Source of the DNA: Laterigemmans sp052161645
Lineage (GTDB): Bacteria > Planctomycetota > Planctomycetia > Pirellulales > Pirellulaceae
NCBI GenBank assembly: GCA_052161645.1
Contig: CP197414.1
Direction: 5' to 3' (one strand)
DNA: 64,000 bases
This document shows positions 1 through 8,447 of this stretch, one piece after another (positions within the stretch are counted from its first letter, which is position 1; every line of letters starts with the position of its first letter). The position numbers and the translations under genes were made by a program. The notes beneath the pieces are model-generated. The model had not been told where the DNA came from. It made no database searches and saw only the letters and a program-made list of their open reading frames with translations.

Positions 1-685
1 TCGCGCCTCCTAACAGTAATCCATCAAAGCGAAAACCGCTGGCCACATCCGGTGCCACGCCGTTGTCAGAGAGCATTGCAAACAGGATGCGACCGGCAGC
101 ACATAGCATGGCCGTCAAGGCGGCAAACAGGATCGTGCGGCGAACGCCCAGCACAAACACGCAGAGGGGCCACAGCAAGTAAAAGTGTTCCTCAACCGCT
201 AGCGACCAAAAGTGATCGAGTGAGCCGAAGCACCACTGGTCCAACCAGGCGCAACGCATGTTGCCGAGATAGGTCCACAGATAAAACTGTTGATCGATCG
301 CTTGCTGGAATGGATGGTCGCTCCAGAGCCAAGGAAGCACGAATAAAAACATCGTCAGCGAGGCGAAGTAGAGTGGAAATATGCGCAGCGTGCGGCGAGC
401 TAAGAAGTTGCGAAAGTAATGAGGTTGCTGACGACTTTGCAGCAGGATGCCGGTGATCAAAAAACCGGAGAGGACAAAAAACAAGTCGACGCCGCGGTCG
501 CCAAAATAAATCAGTTCGGCCAGCCAGCGTCCTGACCAGTGTTCGGTGGGAATGTCACGGAGAAACCGGTAGGCGGTGACAATCAGAATTGCCATCCCAC
601 GGACTCCGTCGAGTTCCAGCAGATGGACTCCGGGTGTCCAGACAGCAGCGACTTGCGTGGGTGATTGGCCGGCTTTTTGAAGCAT
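1..685 (-). CDS. Acyltransferase 3 family membrane protein (OafA/YrhL-like), 3' end cut by window edge
   Basis: The first 228 residues of an integral membrane O-acyltransferase; the gene runs off the left edge, so its C-terminus is not visible. Family hallmarks read in order: LDGVRGMAIL near residue 27, a hydrophobic segment ending in DLFFVLSGFLIT near residue 65, the arginine-rich RNFLARRTLRIFPLY stretch, and FWSLAVEEHFYLLWPL, which matches the conserved active region of this family. Members transfer acyl groups (often acetyl) to polysaccharide, peptidoglycan or lipid sugars at the inner membrane; the substrate here cannot be told. The ATG at 685 is the first methionine upstream of the LDGVRG motif. 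No partner gene is visible in the window. Confidence 0.9.
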   Translation of the reverse strand, partial: MLQKAGQSPTQVAAVWTPGVHLLELDGVRGMAILIVTAYRFLRDIPTEHWSGRWLAELIYFGDRGVDLFFVLSGFLITGILLQSRQQPHYFRNFLARRTLRIFPLYFASLTMFLFVLPWLWSDHPFQQAIDQQFYLWTYLGNMRCAWLDQWCFGSLDHFWSLAVEEHFYLLWPLCVFVLGVRRTILFAALTAMLCAAGRILFAMLSDNGVAPDVASGFRFDGLLLGGA

Positions 686-771
686 TGAAAGGGCGTCGAC
701 AGCTGAGGAAGGCTGGTAACTGCAATTTCAAAGCCTAGCTCATGGGATGCGGCCAACGCCAAAATTCAAAT

Positions 772-809
772 AGTGGAATAGGCATCCTGCAGTGGAATAG
801 GCATCCTGC
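772..809. repeat. Two perfect tandem copies of a 19-bp unit
   Basis: The unit AGTGGAATAGGCATCCTGC occurs twice head to tail (772-790 and 791-809) in the space between the convergent-free acyltransferase start and the BON-protein stop. It carries no reading frame. Origin and function are unknown; it resembles a small dispersed intergenic repeat. The rest of 686-915 holds nothing I can name. Confidence 0.85.
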
Positions 810-915
810 CTGTACGTGGATTATGCATGCTTTATGTACAGAAATGCACCTTCCTCCATTCGCTCCGCAGAGGGTATTTCTTTCAGGGACTTTCGGCGGA
901 GCGGAAGGCGACATT

Positions 916-1539
916 TTAGGGAGCGACTACTAGTTGGTTTTCGACTTCGCTGACACCCGGCTCTAATTTGACCAACAGTCGTGCCATGCGTTTGTCGGAA
1001 TCGGATTTAACGAAGCCCACCAACGTAGCTCGACGACCTTCCATCTGTACGTTGACATTTGTGAAGCGAGCTTGCGCGGCGATCGAATCGAGTCGTACGT
1101 TGATGCGATTGCTGACCAAGGGGGGCGGCATGGGGGAGAGCTCGATGCCGGAGAACAAGCGAGTTCGCACGGCTCGCTGAGTTTGTTGGGTTTGTCCGAA
1201 GCCGAACAGTTGGCTCAAGCCACCGAGGCCACCGAGCCCGCCGAGACCACCGAGTCCGCCGGCGACGCCACGCCCGCCACCTGCTGCGGCGCCTCCTTGG
1301 CCGGGTGCGACTCCGCCTTCGCTTTGTCGTTCATCGGGGGCGCCTGATCTTTGCACGCTGCCTTCGCCGGAAAAAATCTCCGAGGGGTCCGGCAGGCCGC
1401 TACCGGTGCCGCCGCCGCCACCTGTTTGGCCACCCGTTTGACCACCGCCTTGAGCGCATGCGTTGCCTCCCAGCAGCAGCATTCCCAGCAAAATCGTGAG
1501 GCAGACCAGCGATTGGGGTTGGTGGGTGGCGAGTGGCAT
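916..1539 (-). CDS. Secreted Gly-rich protein with C-terminal BON-like domain
   Basis: A 207-residue exported protein. The chosen ATG at 1539 is preceded by an AGGAAA ribosome-binding site and starts a clear signal peptide (hydrophobic LVCLTILLGMLLLGGNACA); the frame is open further upstream but without such signals. A Gly/Gln-rich low-complexity middle (GGQTGG and GLGGLGG repeats) is followed by about 80 residues with the BON pattern: INVRLDSIAAQARFTNVNV, then a strand pair with GFV, and a final ENQLVV. BON domains bind membranes or lipids in periplasmic proteins such as OsmY. Function here is unknown. A Cys at the signal-peptide end (NAC) could alternatively be a lipidation site. Confidence 0.75.
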   Translation of the reverse strand: MPLATHQPQSLVCLTILLGMLLLGGNACAQGGGQTGGQTGGGGGTGSGLPDPSEIFSGEGSVQRSGAPDERQSEGGVAPGQGGAAAGGGRGVAGGLGGLGGLGGLGGLSQLFGFGQTQQTQRAVRTRLFSGIELSPMPPPLVSNRINVRLDSIAAQARFTNVNVQMEGRRATLVGFVKSDSDKRMARLLVKLEPGVSEVENQLVVAP

Positions 1540-1830
1540 GAGGCGTTTCCTTTGGGGGGAAAGTGACAATTTATGCGAAAGGTGACAGCCGACGAGGCGG
1601 TTTTCGGAAAACGTGTGACGGTTCGTCTGTAACCTTGGTGGCTGGCCACAGGTATGCGTCACAGCGGGACACTCCCCAATGCTTGCTTATCGAAGCTTGG
1701 GAGCGGCTGCTGGAAACAAATCGACAATGTTCCCATTGTATCAGCTCGTCGCCGTGTGACGCTTGTAACGCCATGATTTCGGCGGCAAGAAGTTCGACCG
1801 TTACTGCTTTTAACCATCAGGAATAGGAAT

Positions 1831-3672
1831 ATGTTTCGCCGACTTGGTTTTTCTCTGTTCGCTTTGCTGGCGATCATCAGTCTCCGCACGCAGGCGGCCG
1901 AGCGGCCGACTGCACCTCGATTGTTGCCAGAAAAGACTCTGGCTTATGTCCGCATTGCCAACGTCAACGAAATGCGGGAGACGACGGCCGGTTCCAGCGT
2001 GGGCCGGATGATGGCTGATGAGCAGCTCAAGCCGCTGGTCGGTGACGTCTATTTGACGCTCGAGCAGTTGTTCTCCCAAGTCAGCGATCGGGTCGGCGTG
2101 TCGCTCACCGAGTTGCTCAGTCTGCCGCAGGGCGAAGTTGCTTTTGCCGTGATTCCGATGGATCCGCCGGAGGAAGAGGCCAGCGACAAGCCGCGTGACA
2201 ATTCCCCCGAGGCGATTCGAGCTCGGATTGAAGCTCGGCGGAATCAGATGCCAGTCGGATTTGTGGCGATCGTGGAAACTGCTGATCAGACATATTTGAT
2301 GAACCGGCTGGTCGAGCGGGTGGAGGAACAAATGCCGCCGGCTGTGACCCGTTCCACAAGGCTGATCAAGGGTACCGAAGTTGTCCGCTTGAGTCGCGAT
2401 GGCGCACCACCGTTTGCCTATGCCGAAAAGGATGGTACCTACCTGATGGGCGTTGGCAACAACGTCGTGGAAGATGTGCTTGAGCGCTGGGACGAGGGCA
2501 GTAACTCGGGGACTTTGGCACAGAGCACTGATTTCGGCAACGTGATGAGCCATTGCGTGGGAGCCGAGGAAACGCGTCCCCAAGTGACATTCTATTTCGA
2601 TCCTTATCACTTGGTGGAGCGGCTTGTTAAAGCCCAGGGTGGCGCGGCTGGTGCGATCTGGCCAATTGTCGAAGGGTTGAAGCTCGATAAACTGCAAGGC
2701 ATTGGCGGCAGTACATTCTCCAGCCCCGACTCGGATTTTGAAAGCATCATTCATATTCACGTGTTGTTGGAATCACCCCGTGATGGTTTCCTCAGCGTCG
2801 TGCGTCCCGGCGAAGGATCGATTCAGCCAGAGGACTGGGTGCCGGATGATATCGTTAGCTATACCACGCTGCACTGGGATATTTTGCAAACCTACGAAGG
2901 CGTGGGGCGAATCATCGCCAGGTTTCAGGGAAGTGACGTGCTGGAACGCAGCGTGGAAAAACCTTTCAAAGAAGGCACCGGTGTCGATCTCCGCGCCGAC
3001 ATTCTCGAGCAAGTCACGGGTCGGATCGGAATTATTCGCTGGAACGAGCCGCCGATGCGTTTAAACAGCAATACGCAGCTCTGGGCATTGGAAGTAAAAG
3101 AGATCGCAGCGGTTGAAGAGACCGTGGCCAAGTTGGCTGAACTAGCGGGCAGCCGCATGACTAAAGATGCTTACGCCGGTCAAGTGGTTTATTCGCTCGG
3201 AGGAAACAATCGTGGCGGTAACTTTCCAGAAAATCTTCGTCGTCCCGAACCGACGCTTGCCTTCGTGGGGAACTATGTAATCGGTAGTGACAGTCGCAAA
3301 GCGATTGAGCACATCATTGACACCAAGGGTGGGCAAGCCAAGCGGTTGTCATCATCGCCCGACTACGAGTTAATTGCGGGTGAAGTGAGTGGCAAGTTAG
3401 ATTCACAAAAACCCTTCTTGTTTACTTTTATGCGTGGTGAAGAGGCATTGCGACAAATCTATGAGTTGGCGCGCGATCCAAAGAATCAAGCTTTCCTAAA
3501 GCAGCAAGGCGAGAATAATCCGGTTGTGAAGATGTTTTCCGACACCTTGGAAAAGCACGAACTGCCGGCCTTTTCCGCCTTCAGTAAGTACTTTGCGCCG
3601 TCGGGCGGGTTCGCTTACGATGATCCCACCGGGATTCACTATTCGATTTTCACCCTGCGTCCGCTGGAGTAG
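1831..3672 (+). CDS. Exported DUF3352-like conserved planctomycete protein
   Basis: A 613-residue protein with an N-terminal signal peptide (FSLFALLAIISLRTQAA) and start supported by AGGAAT just before the ATG. The mature part opens with LLPEKTLAYVRIANVNEM, a pattern typical of large secreted DUF3352-type proteins that are abundant in planctomycetes. It has several alternating alpha/beta repeats (for example TLAFVGNYVIGSDSRKAIEHII) and no catalytic motif I recognise. It is flanked by the divergent BON-protein gene and by the 108-bp repeat array immediately downstream. Biological role is unknown; assignment to DUF3352 is from memory of the family pattern and moderately sure. Confidence 0.75.
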   Translation: MFRRLGFSLFALLAIISLRTQAAERPTAPRLLPEKTLAYVRIANVNEMRETTAGSSVGRMMADEQLKPLVGDVYLTLEQLFSQVSDRVGVSLTELLSLPQGEVAFAVIPMDPPEEEASDKPRDNSPEAIRARIEARRNQMPVGFVAIVETADQTYLMNRLVERVEEQMPPAVTRSTRLIKGTEVVRLSRDGAPPFAYAEKDGTYLMGVGNNVVEDVLERWDEGSNSGTLAQSTDFGNVMSHCVGAEETRPQVTFYFDPYHLVERLVKAQGGAAGAIWPIVEGLKLDKLQGIGGSTFSSPDSDFESIIHIHVLLESPRDGFLSVVRPGEGSIQPEDWVPDDIVSYTTLHWDILQTYEGVGRIIARFQGSDVLERSVEKPFKEGTGVDLRADILEQVTGRIGIIRWNEPPMRLNSNTQLWALEVKEIAAVEETVAKLAELAGSRMTKDAYAGQVVYSLGGNNRGGNFPENLRRPEPTLAFVGNYVIGSDSRKAIEHIIDTKGGQAKRLSSSPDYELIAGEVSGKLDSQKPFLFTFMRGEEALRQIYELARDPKNQAFLKQQGENNPVVKMFSDTLEKHELPAFSAFSKYFAPSGGFAYDDPTGIHYSIFTLRPLE

Positions 3673-3722
3673 GGTTGGCTTTCGGTTCTATCAGCTGTTG
3701 AGCGCCGGCTCATGGTTCGCAG

Positions 3723-4424
3723 GAACCGCACGCTGGCGCGAGGCGGTTGATTCGTGCTGGCGCGTCGGCTGTCGTTCCATCAGCCGCTTGGGCGCCAGCC
3801 TGCGGTTCTAACAGCACGACACCACACACAGAACCGCACGCTGGCGCGAGGCGGCTGATTCGTGCTGGCGCGTCGGCCGTCGTTCCATCAGCCGTTTGGG
3901 CGCCAGCCAGCGGTTCTAACAGCACGACACCACACACAGAACCGCACGCTGGCGCGAGGCGGCTGATTCGTGCTGGCGCGTCGGCTGTCGTTCCATCAGC
4001 CGCTTGGGCGCCAGCCTGCGGTTCCCACGGCACGACACCACACACAGAACCGCACGCTGGCGCGAGGCGGCTGATTCCTGCTGGCGCGTCGGCCGTCGTT
4101 CCATCAGCCGTTTGGGCTCCAGCCAGCGGTTCCCACGGCACGACACCACACGCAGGAACCGCACGCTGGCGCGAGGCGGCTGATTCGTGCTGGCGCGTCG
4201 GCTGTCGTTCCATCAGCCGCTTGGGCGCCAGCCTGCGGTTCTAACAGCACGACACCACACACAGAACCGCACGCTGGCGCGTGGCGGCTGATTCGTGCTG
4301 GCGCGTCGGCTGTCGTTCCATTAGCCGCTTGGGCGCCAGCCTGCGGTTCTAACAGCACGACACCACACACAGAACCGCACGCTGGCGCGAGGCGGCTGAT
4401 TCCTGCTGGCGCGTCGGCTGTTGC
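3723..4424. repeat. Tandem array of about 6.5 copies of a 108-bp palindromic unit
   Basis: Units begin at 3723, 3831, 3939, 4047, 4156, 4264 and 4372 (last partial); the period is 108 bp, once 109. Each unit is a nested inverted repeat: outer arms GAACCGCACGCTGGCGC and GCGCCAGCCTGCGGTTC, inner arms GCGGCTGAT and ATCAGCCGC, then a 25-bp linker. The copies differ by few substitutions, and two linker versions occur (TTCTAACAGCACG and TTCCCACGGCACG). Because 108 is a multiple of three, long frames stay open on both strands, but they are only repeats of repeat-encoded peptides. The array fills the space between the DUF3352-like gene and the inositol phosphatase. Confidence 0.95.
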
Positions 4425-4429
4425 GGTTT

Positions 4430-5302
4430 TTACGCGGCCCGGAGCTTAGCCAGCAACGCTTGCTGCAATTGCTCGCTGGCCGCAGCGGCGAAGACGGGGT
4501 GCCAAAGATCGACTGGCGCCCCGTCCAGATCTGTCATGATCCCGCCCGCCTCGGCGACCATCAGAGCACCGGCCGCCATGTCCCACGACTTAACGCTCTG
4601 CGCCCAGTAGCCATCGAGGCGACCGGCAGCAAGATAGCAGAGATTTAAGGCACACGAACCGAGTCGCCTCAGGGTTTGGCAAGCTTCTAGGACCTCGCAA
4701 AATTGGCGAACTTCGATCGCATCTTTGCGAACACCGGCGGGGAAGCTGCAAGCTAGCAGGGCGCGTTCTAATTGGTTACAGCCGCTGACGCGGAGCGGTC
4801 GGACTTGGGTACCGTCTGGTCGGCTGACGAAAGCACCACCGCCACGAGTGGCATAGAACAATTCTTCGCTGACTGGATCCAGCACCACGCCGACTTGGAG
4901 ATTCCCTTCGGCAGCCAGAGCGATGGAAACGCAGAAACTTTGCAAGTGATGGACGTAGTTGATCGTGCCGTCGAGCGGATCGACGATCCAACAGGGAATA
5001 TCGCTGCGAGGTTGCCCAGTCGCGTCGCTCGGTGGTTGGTCCTGGCCCTCTTCTTCCCCCACCATGGCATGTTCGGGAAAGCTTGCTCGCAACCGCGCGA
5101 AGACTGCCTGCTGGCTGGCCAAGTCGGCGTCGGTCACGAGATCTTTAGGAGCTTTTTCGCGCACCGAAAATTGGTCGCGATAGTGCATTAGCTGGTCCGC
5201 TCCGAGTCGGGCCGCTTCGATCGCTACCTCGAGGGTTTGGGCAGCGTTTAACTGAGACGCAAAGGCGGACTGCTGGGCTGGTTCTGGCATCGACTCAGGC
5301 AT
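4430..5302 (-). CDS. Inositol monophosphatase family protein
   Basis: A 290-residue Mg2+-dependent sugar or inositol phosphate phosphatase. The metal and substrate motifs are all present: DLVTDADLASQ, GEEEGQD, the signature VDPLDGTINYVHHL near residue 113, and WDMAAGALMVAEAGG near residue 240. Family members act on inositol-1-phosphate, histidinol phosphate, fructose-1,6-bisphosphate or 3'-phosphoadenosine; the closest match by feel is the SuhB/IMPase branch, but the substrate cannot be fixed from sequence alone. It is cytoplasmic and monocistronic, with its stop six bases from the 108-bp repeat array. Start is ATG 5302; an in-frame ATG lies four codons later. Confidence 0.9.
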   Translation of the reverse strand: MPESMPEPAQQSAFASQLNAAQTLEVAIEAARLGADQLMHYRDQFSVREKAPKDLVTDADLASQQAVFARLRASFPEHAMVGEEEGQDQPPSDATGQPRSDIPCWIVDPLDGTINYVHHLQSFCVSIALAAEGNLQVGVVLDPVSEELFYATRGGGAFVSRPDGTQVRPLRVSGCNQLERALLACSFPAGVRKDAIEVRQFCEVLEACQTLRRLGSCALNLCYLAAGRLDGYWAQSVKSWDMAAGALMVAEAGGIMTDLDGAPVDLWHPVFAAAASEQLQQALLAKLRAA

Positions 5303-5514
5303 GAGATGGGAAAAATCGCGGTTTGAGAAATGTGGTTGGTGGAAGATTGCCTCGCCCCCCGCAAGGAGTCTTTTCCTGCCCCTGGATATAACTTTGCACG
5401 AATCTCGCTAGCGTTGCCACCACGATTGCCGATACAAGAAGCCAGATGCAAGCGCGAAGGTGCGTGCTTTCGGCGCATTCAGAATTGGCACCTCACAACG
5501 CAGGAAACCCTGTC

Positions 5515-5838
5515 ATGCCTGCACTGCATAACGAATTTCCCCACAAGATGGAATCGGTCACTGTCCGTCGTTGCCTTAATGAGCTGATGGAAGCGGTCCG
5601 CAACGACTATCGCGGCGTGATCAGTGACCTGCAAGGGACTTGGGAAGGCGACACGTTGCATATTTCCTTCCGAGCGTATGGATTTCCGATCACGGCTGAC
5701 GTCCATGTTGGGCATCACGTGTTGGAGTGGGATGGCTACGTACCGACCAACGTTTCGATCGTGCGAGCCAAGGTCCAGCGGACGATTGAGACCAAGTTGG
5801 CAGACATGTTACGAGTCGGTGACCGACGAGCGGCATGA
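5515..5838 (+). CDS. Small protein resembling the polyhydroxyalkanoic acid system family
   Basis: A 107-residue cytoplasmic protein. The ATG at 5515 is chosen because AGGAAA precedes it by seven bases; an upstream in-frame ATG (5446) lacks a site. The core LQGTWEGDTLHISFRAYGF followed by ITADVHV and a C-terminal amphipathic helix (VRAKVQRTIETKLADML) recalls the PHA_gran_rgn family (W-x-GD-x-L-x-F, then strands, then a helix). Proteins of that family are linked to PHA granules or are of unknown role and are widespread in bacteria without PHA. Assignment is by pattern only. Confidence 0.6.
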   Translation: MPALHNEFPHKMESVTVRRCLNELMEAVRNDYRGVISDLQGTWEGDTLHISFRAYGFPITADVHVGHHVLEWDGYVPTNVSIVRAKVQRTIETKLADMLRVGDRRAA

Positions 5839-5874
5839 GTTGCGAGTTGGCTTGGTTAGGCAGTTGGCCGCGAG

Positions 5875-7116
5875 TCACTCGACTGTGACTTGTTTGCCGG
5901 TTGTTTTGAGTGACAGGCCCACTTCGGCGGCAACCCGCTGAATTAGCTGCTCGATCGTTTCGTCTTTAGCCTCCAGTTCGATGCGTTGCTCGAGGGCGGC
6001 TTCCGCTGCGGCGGCGACTTGCAATTGCAAACCCTCGGCGGCGCACAGCGACGTTAGTGCTTGACGTGCCGAGCCAGCGAATCGCAGCGAGTAGCGTTTG
6101 GTGGGTTCGTTCATGGGCTGACCGGCAGCAGGTCGTTGAGCACCGCCTCGCTGCTGAGCTTGTTGAGCGAAGAGGGCCAACTCCATCCGCAAGTGAGCTT
6201 TGGCGTCGCCTCGTAACATCCAACGGTTTTGTTGTTTCCGCAAGTTGGCTGCTTGAGCGACGATTTCTCGCCGCGTCTCAGCGTCGATCGCCAAGCCCGG
6301 GTAAGTCCGTTCGTACGGGGCGGTTGGTTGTTGCCCAAGTGTCTTGCTGCGAAGGCGGTCGGTTGTGGGGAGTGGCTGGAGGAGAAGATCGAAACCGCCT
6401 CCGACAACGGCTAGCGCGGCGGCTAAGTCGAGTTCGCCCAGGTCGGCGGCTGGCCACAAATCGTGCGGCAATTCCACCCCTTCGCGGCTGATTCCCCAGT
6501 TGTCCGCCACTTGTTGCAACGCTTCGTTGGGCGTCGTCAACAGGGGCCAGGCGATCGGATGGGGCTGCAACCAACCACGGGAGACGGCTGCCGGATTGGC
6601 GGCGATTTGTTGCCGCGTGAGCACCACATGGGTCGCCAAAGCGACGACTGAATCGGCCGGTCCGAGGAAGATCACCGTGCCGTCGCTGGACCAATCCGCG
6701 CCGGCTAACTGGGCCAATTGATCGAGTGCCGCGGAGACGCTCGGCCCCAGAACGCGTGGCTGCTGAGTTGACGAATTTGCTGTTGCCGAATTTGCTGCTG
6801 TGGTTGGGAAAGCGTGTTGCTGGGGTGGTGTTCGCAGTGGGTCGAGGCGGCGGTCGAAGACGATTGGCAAGCCGGTTTGGGTTTGGATGCGAGTCGCCAG
6901 GCGGCGCCAATCGGAATCGGTGGTGACGATTTTTACGTCGGCCGTCAGGCGACCGGTGACCGGGCTGGGGAAACCATCGGCAGCGGGAGGAGCGGCTGGC
7001 ATTCGGGAAAGGTCTGGCGAGCAGCCGTGAGCCAGCAGCAGGCAAGTGAAGAAAAGCACCCCTCGGGGCGGATGTTGGTGAAAGCTGGCCGGTTCAGCTG
7101 GGTGCGTGCTGTTCAT
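5875..7116 (-). CDS. Putative lipoprotein with STN-like domains
   Basis: A 413-residue exported protein with an N-terminal hydrophobic segment ending in LLLAHGC, a plausible lipobox with lipidated Cys. The region after it (DVKIVTTDSDWRRLATRI to FLGPADSV) and the last 75 residues (RYSLRFAGSARQALTSLC to TGKQVTVE) both look like the short beta-alpha-beta STN fold found at the N-terminus of secretins and TonB receptors. A basic central helix (RREIVAQAANLRKQQN) lies between. No enzymatic motif is seen. It could be a periplasmic scaffold or secretin-associated protein, but it is not next to secretion genes. Reads toward the small protein gene ending at 5838. Confidence 0.6.
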   Translation of the reverse strand: MNSTHPAEPASFHQHPPRGVLFFTCLLLAHGCSPDLSRMPAAPPAADGFPSPVTGRLTADVKIVTTDSDWRRLATRIQTQTGLPIVFDRRLDPLRTPPQQHAFPTTAANSATANSSTQQPRVLGPSVSAALDQLAQLAGADWSSDGTVIFLGPADSVVALATHVVLTRQQIAANPAAVSRGWLQPHPIAWPLLTTPNEALQQVADNWGISREGVELPHDLWPAADLGELDLAAALAVVGGGFDLLLQPLPTTDRLRSKTLGQQPTAPYERTYPGLAIDAETRREIVAQAANLRKQQNRWMLRGDAKAHLRMELALFAQQAQQRGGAQRPAAGQPMNEPTKRYSLRFAGSARQALTSLCAAEGLQLQVAAAAEAALEQRIELEAKDETIEQLIQRVAAEVGLSLKTTGKQVTVE

Positions 7117-7362
7117 GCTCTCATCTTAACTTGTCGTGGCGGGCTTGTCGTGGCGGGCAGCGGCTGGAGGGGCGAGAATACGGGGTGGGGTTCGTTAGAT
7201 TCCTTGCCTCTCGCGCCTGGGTGTGTAGGATGCAACAAGTGCAACCTGCGGGGCTTGGTTGATTTATCGCAACATCGAGCTCTTGTCCGCCGGTGGTTGG
7301 AAACCCGATCAGGGCAGTGGTTGTTCTTTTCCCCACTTATTCCCCTCCCAAGGTGTGCCTCC

Positions 7363-8151
7363 GTGACCGCTCCGGTGTTGAGAACTGCGCGACTGGTAAG
7401 CGCTTATCGTCGGTATTTGATCACTGCCGATGCTCCCCGATTTGCCGCGGAAGTTGGACAGTATTACTCGACAGCCACCCTGCTTCGTGTGCTTAACGAC
7501 GGTGGTGTGGAATTGCGTCGCGCGGCGGCCCTAGCTTTGGGGGTATTGGGAGATGTGGAGGCGATTGAGCCATTGGGACGGCGGTTGGCCGATGAGGATC
7601 GGGGGGTGCGATTAGCTGCGGATGACTCGTTTCGGGGGTTGATGGTCCGTGAAGGGGCAGCCGCTCAGCAGCATCGTTTGTTGCGAGTGATGCATTTGAA
7701 CGATGGCGGTGAGTTTGCCGCTGCGTTGGCCCCCGCTTTAATCCTGACTGATCACGCTCCGGATTATGCGGAGGCCCATCATCAGCTGGCGATCTGCTGG
7801 CTTGGTTTGGGAGATTTCGCCGCTGCTGAGCAGGCTTTACGATGTTGCCTTTGGTATCGCCGTTTTCATTACGCGGCCTGGGTTGGGTTGGCCCACTGTC
7901 GTTTGCAGGGCGAAGATCCTGATGGGGACGATTTGCGGATGGGTTTAACCGCCCTGCGGCGTGCGATTGCGATTTGCCCTGATCTGGAATCGCCCCGGCT
8001 GGAATTGCGCAGGTTGGAACGGGCCATCGAGGAGCAGCAACCCGGGAGTGATCGTCTGCCTTACCGACCGGGCTTCTTTGATGAAGTGGACCCGTTGGGC
8101 CCAAGTCGGGGCGATGATTTTTTTGATGGATTTGAGCCAGAGGACGATTGA
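7363..8151 (+). CDS. HEAT/TPR repeat protein
   Basis: A 262-residue cytoplasmic scaffold-like protein. I take GTG 7363, with AAGGTG about nine bases upstream, instead of longer starts that would run antisense through the neighbouring lipoprotein gene. Residues around 45-90 form HEAT-like helices (ELRRAAALALGVLGDVEAIEPLGRRL), and residues around 125-215 contain TPR-like helices (AEAHHQLAICWLGLGDFAAAEQAL). The C-terminus is acidic (DDFFDGFEPEDD). It overlaps or touches the next gene, so the two are probably cotranscribed. Function unknown; such repeats mediate protein contacts. 7117-7362 upstream is non-coding and presumably holds divergent promoters. Confidence 0.75.
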   Translation: MTAPVLRTARLVSAYRRYLITADAPRFAAEVGQYYSTATLLRVLNDGGVELRRAAALALGVLGDVEAIEPLGRRLADEDRGVRLAADDSFRGLMVREGAAAQQHRLLRVMHLNDGGEFAAALAPALILTDHAPDYAEAHHQLAICWLGLGDFAAAEQALRCCLWYRRFHYAAWVGLAHCRLQGEDPDGDDLRMGLTALRRAIAICPDLESPRLELRRLERAIEEQQPGSDRLPYRPGFFDEVDPLGPSRGDDFFDGFEPEDD

Positions 8152-8153
8152 AC

Positions 8154-8420
8154 GTGCGGATTCAGGATTACTTCGTTGGCGGCATCGCCCTTCTTTTTGC
8201 CCTGCTCGCTTTGCTCGCCGCTTTGACACAACTGCCGGCAGTCTACCGTTTGCACTCGCTGCGGACGATTGAAAGCCGGTATGGAACCACCGCGGCGCGA
8301 GGCTTTTTGTTGGCTCTAGCCACCCTGATGTTTGCCACCGGTACCGCGATTATTGCCGGGGTGCGCCCCAGCTATAGCGAGCCGGCGGACGAAATGGCCG
8401 ATCCGCAACCGGCACCTTGA
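8154..8420 (+). CDS. Small two-helix membrane protein
   Basis: An 88-residue protein with two predicted membrane helices: IALLFALLALLAALTQL and GFLLALATLMFATGTAII, separated by a short basic loop (RTIESRYG). The start is ambiguous: GTG 8154, which has AGAGGA ten bases upstream, or TTG 8148, which overlaps the preceding stop by four bases (TTGA). Either way it is tightly coupled to the HEAT/TPR gene, suggesting a shared role at the membrane. No family recognised. Confidence 0.7.
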   Translation: MRIQDYFVGGIALLFALLALLAALTQLPAVYRLHSLRTIESRYGTTAARGFLLALATLMFATGTAIIAGVRPSYSEPADEMADPQPAP

Positions 8421-8447
8421 TCGTCACTCTCCACCCTTCGCTCTTCA

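Noticed and set aside
3710..4370. Long open frames on both strands over the 108-bp array
   Set aside because: They only translate the repeat unit, which is a multiple of three long; no ribosome-binding site or signal of coding.
6814..7362. Upstream extension of the HEAT/TPR gene
   Set aside because: It would run antisense through the lipoprotein gene; GTG 7363 has a ribosome-binding site.
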